Shown piece after piece: positions 11,735 through 22,449 of a DNA stretch of 64,000 nt. Both the position numbers and the translations under genes were made by a program. The notes beneath the pieces were generated by a model. The model made no database searches, was not told the DNA's origin, and saw only the letters and a list, made by a program, of their open reading frames with translations. Each line of letters starts with the position of its first letter. The stretch's first letter is position 1. This DNA is from Dama dama. Taxonomy: Eukaryota > Chordata > Mammalia > Artiodactyla > Cervidae. Location: positions 71,951,001-72,015,000 of the forward strand of contig NC_083698.1 in assembly GCF_033118175.1 (NCBI RefSeq), written 5' to 3'.

Positions 11735-12330
11735 CAACGTATACTATAAATAATTATAAACCCTTCATCTTCCTTTGAAAGGAGAAACTAAACTTGTCTC
11801 TCTTGTAATTCTAATAATTAAACCAGAAAGAAAGCAATATACAATATTCTTATTTAAAAATAATGTCAAACTTTCAATTTGAAAAGATGTTTTTCCATTT
11901 GAAAAGAAATGATGTTTTCTATTTCTTCAAGAAGAGAATGTCATGCCAACTTTCTTATCACTCTCTTTTAACATCACTCCTTTTTGAATTTATGAGGCAG
12001 TTAGAACAGACATTTTATCCAGTTAATACTGGAGTTTCTCTCACATATACATTACTTTTCCAGTACTGGTCTTCTCACACTGGCCAAGGAGCCTGTCCTT
12101 GTGCAAGACAGTCCAGCTCTGTCTTGTATGAATATATCTGATGGGGGGCCTGTAACTCATGTGAGTCTCTAGGTGATGCCAATGGTCAGAACTGAATGGT
12201 TCTGATGTGAATGAACTCAGAACTACAGATGTGGCCTGGACCTAAAAATTACCTGGTTGACCAACTCCTATTCTCTCTGAAAACTTTTTAAAATCTTATT
12301 TAATACACAAAAATAGAAACTACTGTCTGA
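11735..12330. other. No gene seen
   Basis: The open frame at 11863-12141 (92 codons) begins in low-complexity Phe/Lys-rich sequence and matches nothing I know. I do not call it a gene. Confidence 0.5.
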
Positions 12331-12592
12331 CTTTTCTGGTGGTCCAGTGGACAAGAATCTGCCTGCCAATGCAGGGAACATGGGTTTGGTCCCTGGTCTA
12401 GGAAGATTCCACATCTAAGTCCGTGTGCCACAACTACTGAACTCCAAAACAAAAGAAGCTACTGTGATGAGAAGCCTGTGTACTATAACAGAGAGTTAGC
12501 CCTGACTCACCACAACAAGAAAAAAGCTTTCATGCTACAATAAAGACTCAGCGAAGCCAGAAATAAATGAATAAATAAAAAAAATATTTTTA
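12331..12592 (+). mobile_element. CHR-2-type SINE
   Basis: A cetartiodactyl tRNA-derived SINE. The head is 'ctggtggtccagtggacaag', followed by 'ctgcctgccaatgcaggg' and 'tggtccctggtctaggaag'. The long CHR body follows, with 'gaagctactgtgatgagaag' and 'caataaagactcagcgaagc', and the A-rich tail is at 12562-12592 (aaataaatgaataaataaa). It is distinct from Bov-tA in both head and body. It is fairly diverged, so it is probably older than the Bov-tA copies. Confidence 0.85.
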
Positions 12593-13168
12593 AAATGTTG
12601 CTTAAAAAATAAATACTAGTGTCTTTGCTTCACATAATTACCCTTGTGCTGAATTCAGCTTTGTCTGATGCCTGTGCCCTGGCCCTTTCCCAGTGTCCCC
12701 ATCACAAAAGTCTTTGCCCTCATCTTACAACTGTTTTTCATGTTTCATAAGCAGAAAGTTCTAACTTGTGATTCTATCATGCCATAGTGAGCACAATGCA
12801 TATTACTTTAGTGCTTGGTAGGACAGAGAGCATTTTTCTTACCGGTAGGAATACATCCACCCCCACTCCCACCCCTGCTCGATCCTTTACAATATAATAC
12901 TAGCTTTATTGTCATCGACGGTTTAATTTTATGAGCTTCAATAATAACCTGCAAGGGTGCATTTTTTTCCAGTTGGCCATTTATGATGCACCTAACTATC
13001 TAGTTCTTTTCACAATGTAGATTGTCTCCCTACTGTTTGCAATGACAGGATAGGAGGTTTCCTTTATACTCTCCCATTCTCTCCTTTTTATCACCCAAAT
13101 TCACATTTAACTTTATACCTTGAAGTCTAGGCATGTCACTGTGACTTTATTAGTTTTAAGTGACAAAT
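12593..13168. other. No gene seen
   Basis: AT-rich DNA with a short C-rich stretch near 12857-12880. Nothing recognisable. Confidence 0.5.
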
Positions 13169-13180
13169 ATGTACTTCCTA

Positions 13181-13680
13181 CAGTCCAGCATGTTAAGAAG
13201 CAGAGACATTACTTTGCCAACAAAGGTCTGTCTAGTCAAGGCTATGGTTTTTCCAGTAGCCATGTATGGAGGATGTGAGAGCTGGACCATAAAGAAAGCT
13301 GAATGCTAAAAAATTGATGCTTTGAACTATGGTGTTGGAGAAGATTCTTGAGAGTCCCTTGGACTGCAAGGAGGTCAGACCAGTCAATCCTAAAGGAAAT
13401 CAGTCCTGAATATTCATTGAAAAGACTAATGCTGAAGTTGAAGCTCTAGTAGTTTGGCCACCTGATGCAAAGAAATGACTCATTGGAAAAGACCCTGATG
13501 CTGGGAAAGATTGAAAGCAGGAGAAGGGGACGACAGAGGATGAGATGATTGGATGGCATCATGTCCATCCACGTGACTTTGAGCAAGCTCCAGGAGTTGG
13601 TGATGAACAGAGAAGCCTAGAGTGCTGCTGTCCATGGGGCCACACAGAGTCGGACACGAGTGAGTGACTGAGCTGAACTG
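13181..13680 (+). mobile_element. BovB (RTE) LINE 3' end
   Basis: Sense BovB 3' end of 500 bases. It starts in the region encoding the segment after the RT catalytic core ('gcagagacattactttgcca'). It contains the reading region for the conserved C-terminus, now interrupted by stops, and ends with 'gactgagctgaactg'. It is bounded by a perfect 12-base target-site duplication, atgtacttccta, at 13169-13180 and 13681-13692, so both ends are certain. Confidence 0.96.
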
Positions 13681-13692
13681 ATGTACTTCCTA

Positions 13693-14479
13693 TTATAGAA
13701 GAAGAAATCACTTTACATTTTCTTTTTCATTTATGCTTCCAAATTTAAATAAACATACTGTTTCTCCATATTTACATCAATGACACTTCCTTTTTATTTT
13801 TCAACCACAACTGTCACATTTGTTTCAGTCCTAGTGCTACAGACAAATAAGCTCAGTGCTCCATTTCCAATCTCCTACTGTGCTTTATTTTTACCTTCAT
13901 TACTTGGTGGCTGAAGTTTATCATCTTGCATTTGTTTTTAAGAAGGACACAGGAGTTCCATTGTCCCTGAATTCTCTCATGTTCTAAACTAGTCAAAATA
14001 CTTAACTTGATCCCTAGAGGGATCCTGTCTCCCAAAAGTGAGTGTAGCTAGGAAATCTGGCCAGTGTTTCTCTCCCCTTAAATGACTTTATCCTTCAGGA
14101 CAGTCATATTAATTCTTTACACCTGAATGGGAATTTTAGGGCATATTTCCATATTGATCATACAAGAGATTAGGTGTGAGAAGAAGTGGGAGGTCAGCTA
14201 TTACATATTATCTAGAATAAAAGTTTTTTATTAAGGAAATCATGGGAAGCCCTGGAGGGCTTGGAGGTGGGATGTGACACCATCCAACTGTGAGATTGTA
14301 CAGATTCAGCCTCCTGAGGGCACATTTATCTAGGTCTGGATTCCCACCAAGTTCAAGCCCAGGGGTCTGATCTGCAATGAATGTAAGACATTAGGAGCTT
14401 TGCATTGGTTTCCTAAATACAGGGGCACACTAAAGGAACATGGTGATGGTGAGCTACACATAGCTTATTATTTTGAGGC
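13693..14479. other. No gene seen
   Basis: Unique sequence. The minus open frame at 13853-14035 has no recognised product. Confidence 0.5.
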
Positions 14480-14969
14480 AATTATAAGTTTACAGAATTT
14501 TTTTCTAAAAAATGTCCAAGGAGGTCTTGTGTACATACCCGTCACCCATTTTCTACTAGTGCTATCATCTTCCACAACTGGAGTGCAGGATCAAAAACAC
14601 AGAGCTCCCTTGATTTTCACCCAAGTTTGGACAGTCCCTGCATTGTTGAGTCATAGTCCATAGCATGGATCATCCATGACAGTTTCTTTAACCATTCCTT
14701 TTGGAAGATAATGTTTTGTTTTGTTTATTTTCCCAGATTGGGTTATGGTTAATAAAGCTGCTGTGAACTTTCATGTGCACGTTTTTGTGTGAACATGGTT
14801 CACATTTTTATGGGATTAATGCCCAAGGTTACAGTTGCTAACTGTACATCCAGTTTTGTAAGAAACTGTCAAATTCTTTTTCAGACATTTACCTGTCTGT
14901 TGTTTTCAAGGAATTGGTTCATTCCTTTTCAAGTTGTAGAGTTAGTGAGTAGAGAGTTGTTTGTAGTAT

Positions 14970-15443
14970 TGTCACTTCGAAGGAGGAAACAGAACAGGCT
15001 CTATCTTGAAAGCAGAGCTCCGTCTTGGGCTGGACTGTGGACTTTGAGCTTTACACCCTGTATCTATGGAAACAACATACCAGCTGGAAAACCAGGCCCC
15101 CGGAAGGAAGAGCCCCAGGGCTCTTCCTTTGCTAAAAGAATACCCTAAAACTCTCTGTGTAACCAAATAGAATCATGCATTCTATTATGCCTATTGGGGT
15201 ATGACCACAGGCCTATTGATAATTGTCCACTGTTAACTACCTAGGCTTATGGCATATGAATCACGGGTTAACTTTGATTGTCAGGGAATTTGGGGAGGTG
15301 GGTTTGTGCACGTACACTTGCTTGGTCAGGGTCCTTGGCTAAGAGGAGACTCTATCTTGGGCCCACCGGTGTAATAAGCTGCACTCCCCTGTCTGCATTG
15401 TCCTTCTGAGTGAGTTTGTTTTCCGGAATGCGTGGCTACAACA
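14970..15443 (+). mobile_element. Solo LTR of an endogenous retrovirus
   Basis: A 474-base unit with LTR-like ends (TGTCACTTCG ... GGCTACAACA) sits inside the antisense ancient L1, whose sequence stops at its left edge and resumes at its right edge. Near the 3' end, 'gtgtaataagctgcactccc' provides an AATAAG-type polyadenylation signal about 70 bases from the end, as in LTRs of gammaretrovirus-like (ERV1) elements. No retroviral coding sequence is attached, which fits a solo LTR left by recombination. Flanking target duplications are not convincing. Assignment to ERV1 is an inference. Confidence 0.65.
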
Positions 15444-16702
15444 TTACTTTTTTAGTTTTTCCAGGATCTGCAGTGATCTCCCCTGTTCCATTCCTGCTAT
15501 TGATTTATGTCTTTTCTCTTTTTATAATTTTCAGTCTTGCTAGAGATGTATCAATTTTTATTTTTTTAAGAATCAACTCTTTCTTTCATTGATCTTCTCC
15601 ATTGTTTTCCACATCATGATTTTGTTGATTTCTGTTTTTCTTCTTTACTTCCTCCTTTCTGCTTAGCTAAGTTTCTTTGCTCTTCTCTTTCCAATTTCTT
15701 ACAGTAAAAATTTAGGTTATTGACTTGTTCCTTTTCTCACTTTAACGTAAGCATTAATAAAATTAATTTGCCTTTCAGCACTGCTTTAGTTGTGAGTCTT
15801 GAATGTTTTCTACATTTTAATTTTTACTCAGTTCTATATGTTCTTAAATTTTCCTTTGACATTTCTTTGTTGATCCTTTGGTTATTTGGAACCATATTGT
15901 TTAGAACTGTATTGTTTAGCTTACAAATTTTTGGAAATTCTCCAATCAGATTTCCATTATGGATTTCAAACTTGAATTTACTGTGGTCAGAGAATGTTCT
16001 TGTATTATTTCAATCCTCTTAAGTTTGTTAAGGCTTGTTGCATGGCCCAGGATATTCACTATCTTAGCAAATGTTCTGTGGGTACCTGGAAAAAAAAAAA
16101 AGTTCTGCTATTGTTGGGTGGAGTGTCCATATATGTCGTCTAAATTCTATTTGTTGATTGCATTGTCCAGATCTTTGATATTCTTGCTGATTTTCTGCCT
16201 AGTAGCTCTGTCAGTTGCTGAGAAGATTGTGTTGAAGTCTTTATCTATAATTGCGGATTTTTCTGTTTCTTCTTTCAGGATAGTTTTGTATCAAGTGTGA
16301 GATATAGAGATATCAAGTATGCAGTTGACAATTTTTCCTTTCAGCACTTGAAAAATATTTTGCCACTTCTTTCTGCTTTCTCTCATAGTTTCGGGTGAGA
16401 TAGCTTATCATTTGAACTGGTGTCCCTCTACAGTTAATTTGTTATTTCTCACTGGTTGCTTCTAAGATTTTTGTTTTAGTTTTAGGGATTTTATGATATT
16501 TTATGTCATATGAATTTTATGACATACCTTGGCAAGGTTATTTTTCGATTTATCCTGATTAGAACCTATCTGTTCAGCTTCTTAGATCTGTAAACTTATG
16601 ACTTTTGTCAGTTTGGGAAGTTGTTCACACATTATTTTTGGAAATACTCTTTCAGCCCTACCCATTTTCCCTTGTCTTTGTGTAATTATAAAGGTACAAT
16701 GG

Positions 16703-16860
16703 GGCTTCCCCGGTGGCTCAGATGGTAAAGAATCTGCCTGCAACACGGGAGACCTGGGTTCAATCCCTGGATGGGGAAGATCCCTGGAGAAGGGGATGGC
16801 TACCCACTCCGGTATTCTGGCCTGGAGAATTCCAGGAACAGAGGAGTCTGGCAGGCTACA
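16703..16860 (+). mobile_element. Bov-tA SINE, 3'-truncated
   Basis: Sense Bov-tA with a well-preserved tRNA-like head ('ggcttccccggtggctcaga', B-box-like 'gggttcaatccctgg') and body. It stops abruptly at 'ggcaggctacag' and lacks the last 50 or so bases, including the usual 'gagtcggacacgactgag'. Antisense L1 resumes at once. Retrotransposed SINEs are normally truncated at the 5' end, so this form points to a later deletion. Confidence 0.92.
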
Positions 16861-17013
16861 GTTAGGTTTTATATTGCTATTCCGTAGGTACTTGGGTTTC
16901 TATCATTTTTTTTTTTTTTTTGGTCTCTTTTTCTCTCTGTGTTCAGATTGGGTGACTTCTACTAAACCATCTTCAGGATTACTAATTCTGTCCTCTGTCA
17001 TCTCCACTGTACT

Positions 17014-17034
17014 AAGTACTACTACTACTACTGT
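17014..17034. repeat. (ACT)n microsatellite
   Basis: A short run of about six act units inside the 5' part of the antisense L1. Similar trinucleotides follow imperfectly. Confidence 0.8.
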
Positions 17035-17860
17035 ACCACTACTGTTTTTGTTGTTGCTATTATATTTTTCAGTTCTCCAATGTCCTTTGGTCCTTTTTTT
17101 ACAAATTCTATTTCTTTGATGAGATTTTCTCTTTCACATTTGTTCCAAGACAATTTGTAATTGATCTTTGAATCTCTTTTTTACCCATTCTGCTTTTAAA
17201 TTATTGTCAGATAATCCCAATGTCTGATTCATCTTGGTGTTGGTAGCAGTGGGGTGTCTTTTTCATTCAAGATATAATTTTCTTGGTTCTTGATATGATG
17301 GGTGATTTTCTACTGTATCATAGTCTTTGTCAATAATGTTAGGAGACTCTAGATCTTATTTAAATATTTTATTTTGTCAGGTAGTTGCCTTCCTTAAATT
17401 TATTATGGGGTACTTGGTCTGCATTTGTGGTCTGTGGTTCCAATGGCAGTTTGGTTTTCAGAGTTCCTGTCTCATTTTATTCTGCAGCATTTGTCTTTTG
17501 ATCTGGGGCTTCCCCTCTTCCCTGTCAGTGTTGCCTACAGAAGCAGAGATTCCCCAGGCTGCGATTCAAGTGACTTTCAAATGGAAGGGACTAGGGAGAT
17601 GTCTTTGGATGGGACTGGAGAGTCTAGAGTCATAGAGAGAAAGGTCTATCATGACTGTGGTCCTATCACTCATTCCACCTGCCTGACCGGGTCTTCTGGT
17701 CAGAGAGAGGAGCCTCAGGGAGACTCAGGGGCCACTGTGAAAACAAAGAGGCTTCCAGAATGGAGCGCTTGCTCTAGATGGGTTTCACCTACTGCCCTCA
17801 TCAGTTTCTGTTGGCCCATGGTTTTGTTTCCTTCTGCTTTTAACTCTATCATGTTTTGTT

Positions 17861-18469
17861 TCATGTACTTGTAAGTTCTTGACTAGAGCTCTTTCAATGG
17901 AGGATGCAAAGAGATAGTAGCTTAGTGAGATGAAAGGCTCTTCTGTATTTTTGTCAGGCACAAGAGACAGAGGATTAAGAAATTTCAAAAAAAGGGTTTT
18001 ATAAATGTATTGCTTCATTCTTGTCCACAAACATAAAAATGAATTTATGTGACTCATTACCAGAAACAACACCATATATTAGTTAATTAAATCCAACTCT
18101 AAAGAAGTACAAAATTGACTGAAGAATAAATGGAGAAGATATGAATAGACATGGAGTTATAATTTAGATTGTTTAAATTTTTAATATGGATTCAGCAGTG
18201 GTTAAGCAATCAGTCTAAATTTAGTTTCTCTTTCCCATTAAGTAAGCCTGGAAGTAAGCAGTCTATGGCTCAAATGGAGTTTCTCTCTTAACTAGTAATC
18301 CAAGCTCCTCTGTCCTTACTTATGATGGATCTTTTATGATGGCACTTCCTGGTCTACCTAATGGTCCAGCAGAGATACTCAAAACATCATTCCTACTTTG
18401 CAGGCCAGGAGGAGGAAAACTAGAGAGAGGGGGGAAGAGGTTTCTAAGCTTGCTATCCACACAGAGCAA
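17861..18469. other. No gene seen
   Basis: AT-rich sequence with no recognised gene or repeat. Confidence 0.5.
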
Positions 18470-19080
18470 AATAGAAGTGAATGTCTATGGAAAAAAATAT
18501 TCAAATCCAGGTGGACAAATGATTTAAATATGAAAGGCAAAACTTTGAAACATTTAAAAGGAAACATGAGCAGATACCTTTATGCATCACAAATCAGGTA
18601 AAGATCTCTAAGACAATACACAAGAATAAAAGATTGATTGATTCAACTATATTCAAATTAAGAAAGTATGTTCATCAAAATACATTACAAAGCAAGTTAA
18701 AAGAGAAGAAAAGAAAAAAGCCACAGAAGTTTAGCATAAAAATGTATTTTTTAAAAAACTCTTAATCAATTAGAAAGTAAGAAACAATCCTGTTCTTAAA
18801 TTTTGCAAAATACATAAGCAAGCATTTTCCATTAGAAATACAAATGGTGCAGAGATTTAAATAAAAAATAGGAAGTTAGATAATACTAAGTGTTGGGGTA
18901 ACTGTGGATTTAAAGACACTTATGCACACTGGGAAAGAACTGACACAATAGTAGATTAATATTCACATGCATGTAACTCAGCAATTCTATTCTTGAGTTT
19001 ATATGGAATAGAAACATTGTTCAGATCTACCAGGATATTGTAAAGTGTCATTGTAGTATTTTTTGATTCTCTATTTTAAA
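18470..19080 (+). mobile_element. Degraded L1 ORF2 C-terminal fragment
   Basis: Passages resemble the region of mammalian L1 that encodes the end of ORF2: 'gtggacaaatgatttaaata' near 18511, the stretch around 18640-18700, and 'cagcaattctattcttgagt' near 18980. It is very old with many indels, and no frame survives. The limits are estimates. Confidence 0.5.
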
Positions 19081-19799
19081 TGGCAAATTTTGTAATTTTA
19101 AATGAACCCCAACAATACAAAGAATAGCACTGCAAAACCTAAGTACTTTTCAGCCAGATTCAATATTATCAATATTTGGCACATGTTTCATCTAGCTCCC
19201 GTTTCCCTCAGTTTTTCTTTTGTTGCTGATCTTTTAAGTACATTCCAGATGCTATTCCAAAGTATCATTTTTCCATGGCAAAAATAATGGATATCAAACA
19301 AATACTCATTAATGGAAAACTGCAAAATTAAATTGTGCTATTCCACAGAGCAAAATAATATATACAAAGGAAATGAAATACAGCTGTATTCAAAATGAAT
19401 TCAACTTCTATTAAAAACATTAATTTAAAATTGAAAATAAAATCACTATAGAAAATATACAGTGATACTATTATTCCCAAGTTATTAAAACTTAAGAGAA
19501 GAATGCAAGAAGCACAAATTCAAGATACTCATGACTTCTGAGAGGCTGAGATGTCTTTAGTTTTTTAGGTGAATAGTATATTTACCAGTCTTTAGTCCAG
19601 TGCTATAAAATTTTCATGTAGGAGGCTGGTATACAGGGGACAATATGGACTCAACTGCAATATGGACGAAAATTGGATCAATAAGGATACATGTGTTAGA
19701 ATAATGACAAAATACAAAGGCCATCTGGGTAATTAATGAAAAACATTATTTTTTTTTAGAAATATGGTAATGTTCCCCAAATTATCCTAATGTACTAAC
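19081..19799. other. No gene seen
   Basis: AT-rich DNA between two L1-like stretches. It may be more of the same decayed L1, but I cannot show that. Confidence 0.4.
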
Positions 19800-20670
19800 A
19801 ATGGAATCTCAAAGGAATATGTAACAATATAAAGTGATCATAAAATTCATCTGGGAGGAAAAGTATAAAATTAGCCTGAAAAATATTTTAAAAAGAGATT
19901 AGTGTTAAGCTTACCATTTTAGATAATGAAATGCATTATAAAATTGTGATAGTTAAAAGATTGATTCAGATAGCACAATAGATAAGAAGATAAATTTTAA
20001 AACAACGATTTTCAGGAAATACTTTAGTGCTTGTTTTAAAATGTTAATATGAGTAAGACAGCATTACAAATACAAAAGGAAAATATAGACTTTAAAAAAA
20101 ACTGGTGAACTGTCTTACCATTTGCTAAAGTAAATTCATTACATTATAGGTAAAATTTAATTGGAAAACATTTAAGCATAAATTTTTTTTAAGAAAATAG
20201 AGTCATTTTTAAGACAGAAAAGACTTGCCCAAGGATAAATGAATATTATGACAAAATAAAATAAATAATAAACTAACTTTGAAAAGTAAAATACAAGCTA
20301 TCTAGAAGTATTGGTATTCTTAAATGAATAGCTCCTCTAAACTGGTAATTTACAAATGTTCTCAGAAGTAACTGAACAAAGGTCATGAGTTGGCAAATTA
20401 TCCAAGAAGAAAGAGAAATGACCAAATAATAGTAGTAAACACAAATGTAAATAAATTAAGAACATATTTTTTAAATCTATTTGGGAAATTGTGTGTGTCT
20501 GTATCTAGTTGATCCTCCCTCCTTTCCTGGGAGCAAAATGGACATTTGCTGCACTGCTGGTAGGAATGAAAGCTAATACCATACAAATTTTCTGTAGAAC
20601 AGTTTAGCCACATGTTTCAACAATTTTAGGAACATTCATTTATTTAAACAAAGTCACTCTATTTTAGGAA
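19800..20670 (+). mobile_element. Degraded L1 ORF2 fragment
   Basis: L1-like order is visible: 'aaaattcatctgggaggaaa' (19843), a stretch resembling the region after the RT domain (19905-20010), and 'ctgcactgctggtaggaatg' at 20549 followed by an 'acagtttagcca' equivalent. Heavily mutated. The matches are too poor to assign a subfamily. Confidence 0.5.
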
Positions 20671-21641
20671 TTAATAATAAAGGATTAGATATGGACTTGT
20701 CCAGCATCCTAACTGGAAATCTCACTCGAGTACACAGCTGGATGCTTATCTTGGTTCTGGGAGTCACTGTGAGAATTCTGTGCCTCCATTCACTCCATCT
20801 TAACACCAATCCTACAGCCTCATGGATAGTGTGGTTAGTGAGGGAATAGCTTGTGTAGAGCAATGAAACCACAGCCTTGTGCAGATTAAATTGAACCTGC
20901 CTGAGCTATTGTGATTGTTTTAGCCTCTTTTACACAGGTCCCTTCGATGACAGTGAGAACTAGGAAGCTGCACTGAATGTAATTAGCAACTTAAAACTGT
21001 TATTGCAGGATGATACTTAGTGACACGGAAGATCCTTTGTGCCATGATCTTGAATAAATGCATTTTAATGAAGAAAAAAAATGTTTGAGAAGTTATATAC
21101 CAAATAGTAAAGGTAGCATCAAAAATCCAGAAATAGCAAAGTTAATTAAACCACCTTTTCAATAAATAGTATTTATAAGCTTACTGTGAATATAAGAATA
21201 GTTCACAAATTAGGAGCTTTCAAATTTAAAACTGATAGGAAGATCAGGGGCATGCCTTTAAAGATGGCTTATATAGTGAAAATGAAGAAGTATTTACCAT
21301 TTATAATGGGGGTATACAGATGAAGGATTGGTTAACAGTGATAATCTGATACCATTTTTAGGAAAATGACTTAAGTTTCTTTTATGATTATTAGAAGTAT
21401 TTACAAGAAATAACCCGAGTTAGGTTTTGCTTATGTTCATGAAATAAGTTGAATTTAGTTTTGTTGACACGGTTTATTTGCCTGGTTTCCCCATTCCCAT
21501 CTTCTCTAGAATACTCATTTCTCTGTCTTATTTTTGATCTAGTCTCAAATTTAAAAAGATATCTATACAAACAGTTTGGCAAAAGTAACCAAGTTGTCAA
21601 GAGTTTTTTTACATCTATTAGAAGCTCCATAGAGTACCAAG
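20671..21641. other. No gene seen
   Basis: Unique sequence. The minus open frames at 20654-20872 and 21391-21837 have no recognised product. The latter runs into the neighbouring BovB. Confidence 0.5.
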
Positions 21642-21875
21642 CCACCTGATGTGAAGAACTGACTCGTTGGAAAAGACCCTGATGCTGGGAAAGATTGAAG
21701 GCAGGAGGAGAAGGGGACAACAGAGGATGAGATGATTGGATGGCATCACCGACTCGATGGACATAAGTTTGAGCAAGCTCAGGGAATTGGCAATGGAAAG
21801 GGAAGTCTGGTGTGCTGCATGCAGTCCATGGGGTCACAAAGAGTCAGACACAACTGAGCAACTGAACTGAACTGA
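21642..21875 (+). mobile_element. BovB (RTE) LINE 3' end
   Basis: About 235 bases of sense BovB, from 'ccacctgatgtgaagaactg' to the tail 'gcaactgaactgaactgag'. The flanks read gagtaccaag (21632-21641) and gagtgaaccaag (from 21874), a likely target-site duplication with a two-base indel. Confidence 0.92.
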
Positions 21876-21880
21876 GTGAA

Positions 21881-22449
21881 CCAAGCCTGTGTCAAATTCT
21901 TTGCATATCAGTTTAACTAGTTCAGAGAAAAAATTGGCTTAACAAGGAGTAGTGACAAAATTGACTCATCCTGGTGGTTGACCTAAAGACACATCTTTTC
22001 CTAGTAAACTTGATAACCAAAAGAATAGATAGCTGAACTTTTTAAGTTTTACTCCTGTTAATGTGTTATACTGATCACTTACATATTGAAAGAAAATGAA
22101 AATTTTGGAATTTTCTTATGAAAATGTTCTAAGAGCTAGTATATGTTGTGTTATATAACATCCCTTGAAGGTATGCAAACATAGTACATTCCCTTTACAT
22201 TTAAGGTTATGAATAGTTTATTGGTCATAAACTTGACTTTATTTTTCTTTTGAATAAGACAGCGAAAAGTATTTGAATGATAATGTTTTCCTTTTTGTCT
22301 TGGCAGTGAAGATGCCCAGAAGTAGTCAGCTTGATAGCTGATTATTACAATATTTCAAGGTGATCAGTATGTTTATATCTCTTCCTTCCCCAAAGTTTTT
22401 CCTTTTTTGTGTTTTTCTTTTAACCATATTGCACATATATCTTCAGATC
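21881..22449. other. No gene seen
   Basis: AT-rich sequence without a recognised feature. Confidence 0.5.

Larger units (their letters stand above)
14480..17860 (-). mobile_element. Ancient L1 (L1M-type), antisense, interrupted
   Basis: A very old L1 in antisense orientation. On the plus strand it first shows ORF2 C-terminal sequence (14740-14890, 'ggttaataaagctgctgtga'). After an internal deletion come antisense ORF2 sequences (14890-14969 and 15444-16290, with 'tatttcaatcctcttaagtt'). The 5' region follows (16300-17860), with the familiar 'tttcctttcagcacttg', 'gtttgggaagttgttcacac' and 'gatgggtgattttctactgt' passages. An LTR at 14970 and a Bov-tA at 16703 interrupt it, so both are younger. 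No usable frame remains. The outer limits are approximate. Confidence 0.75.
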
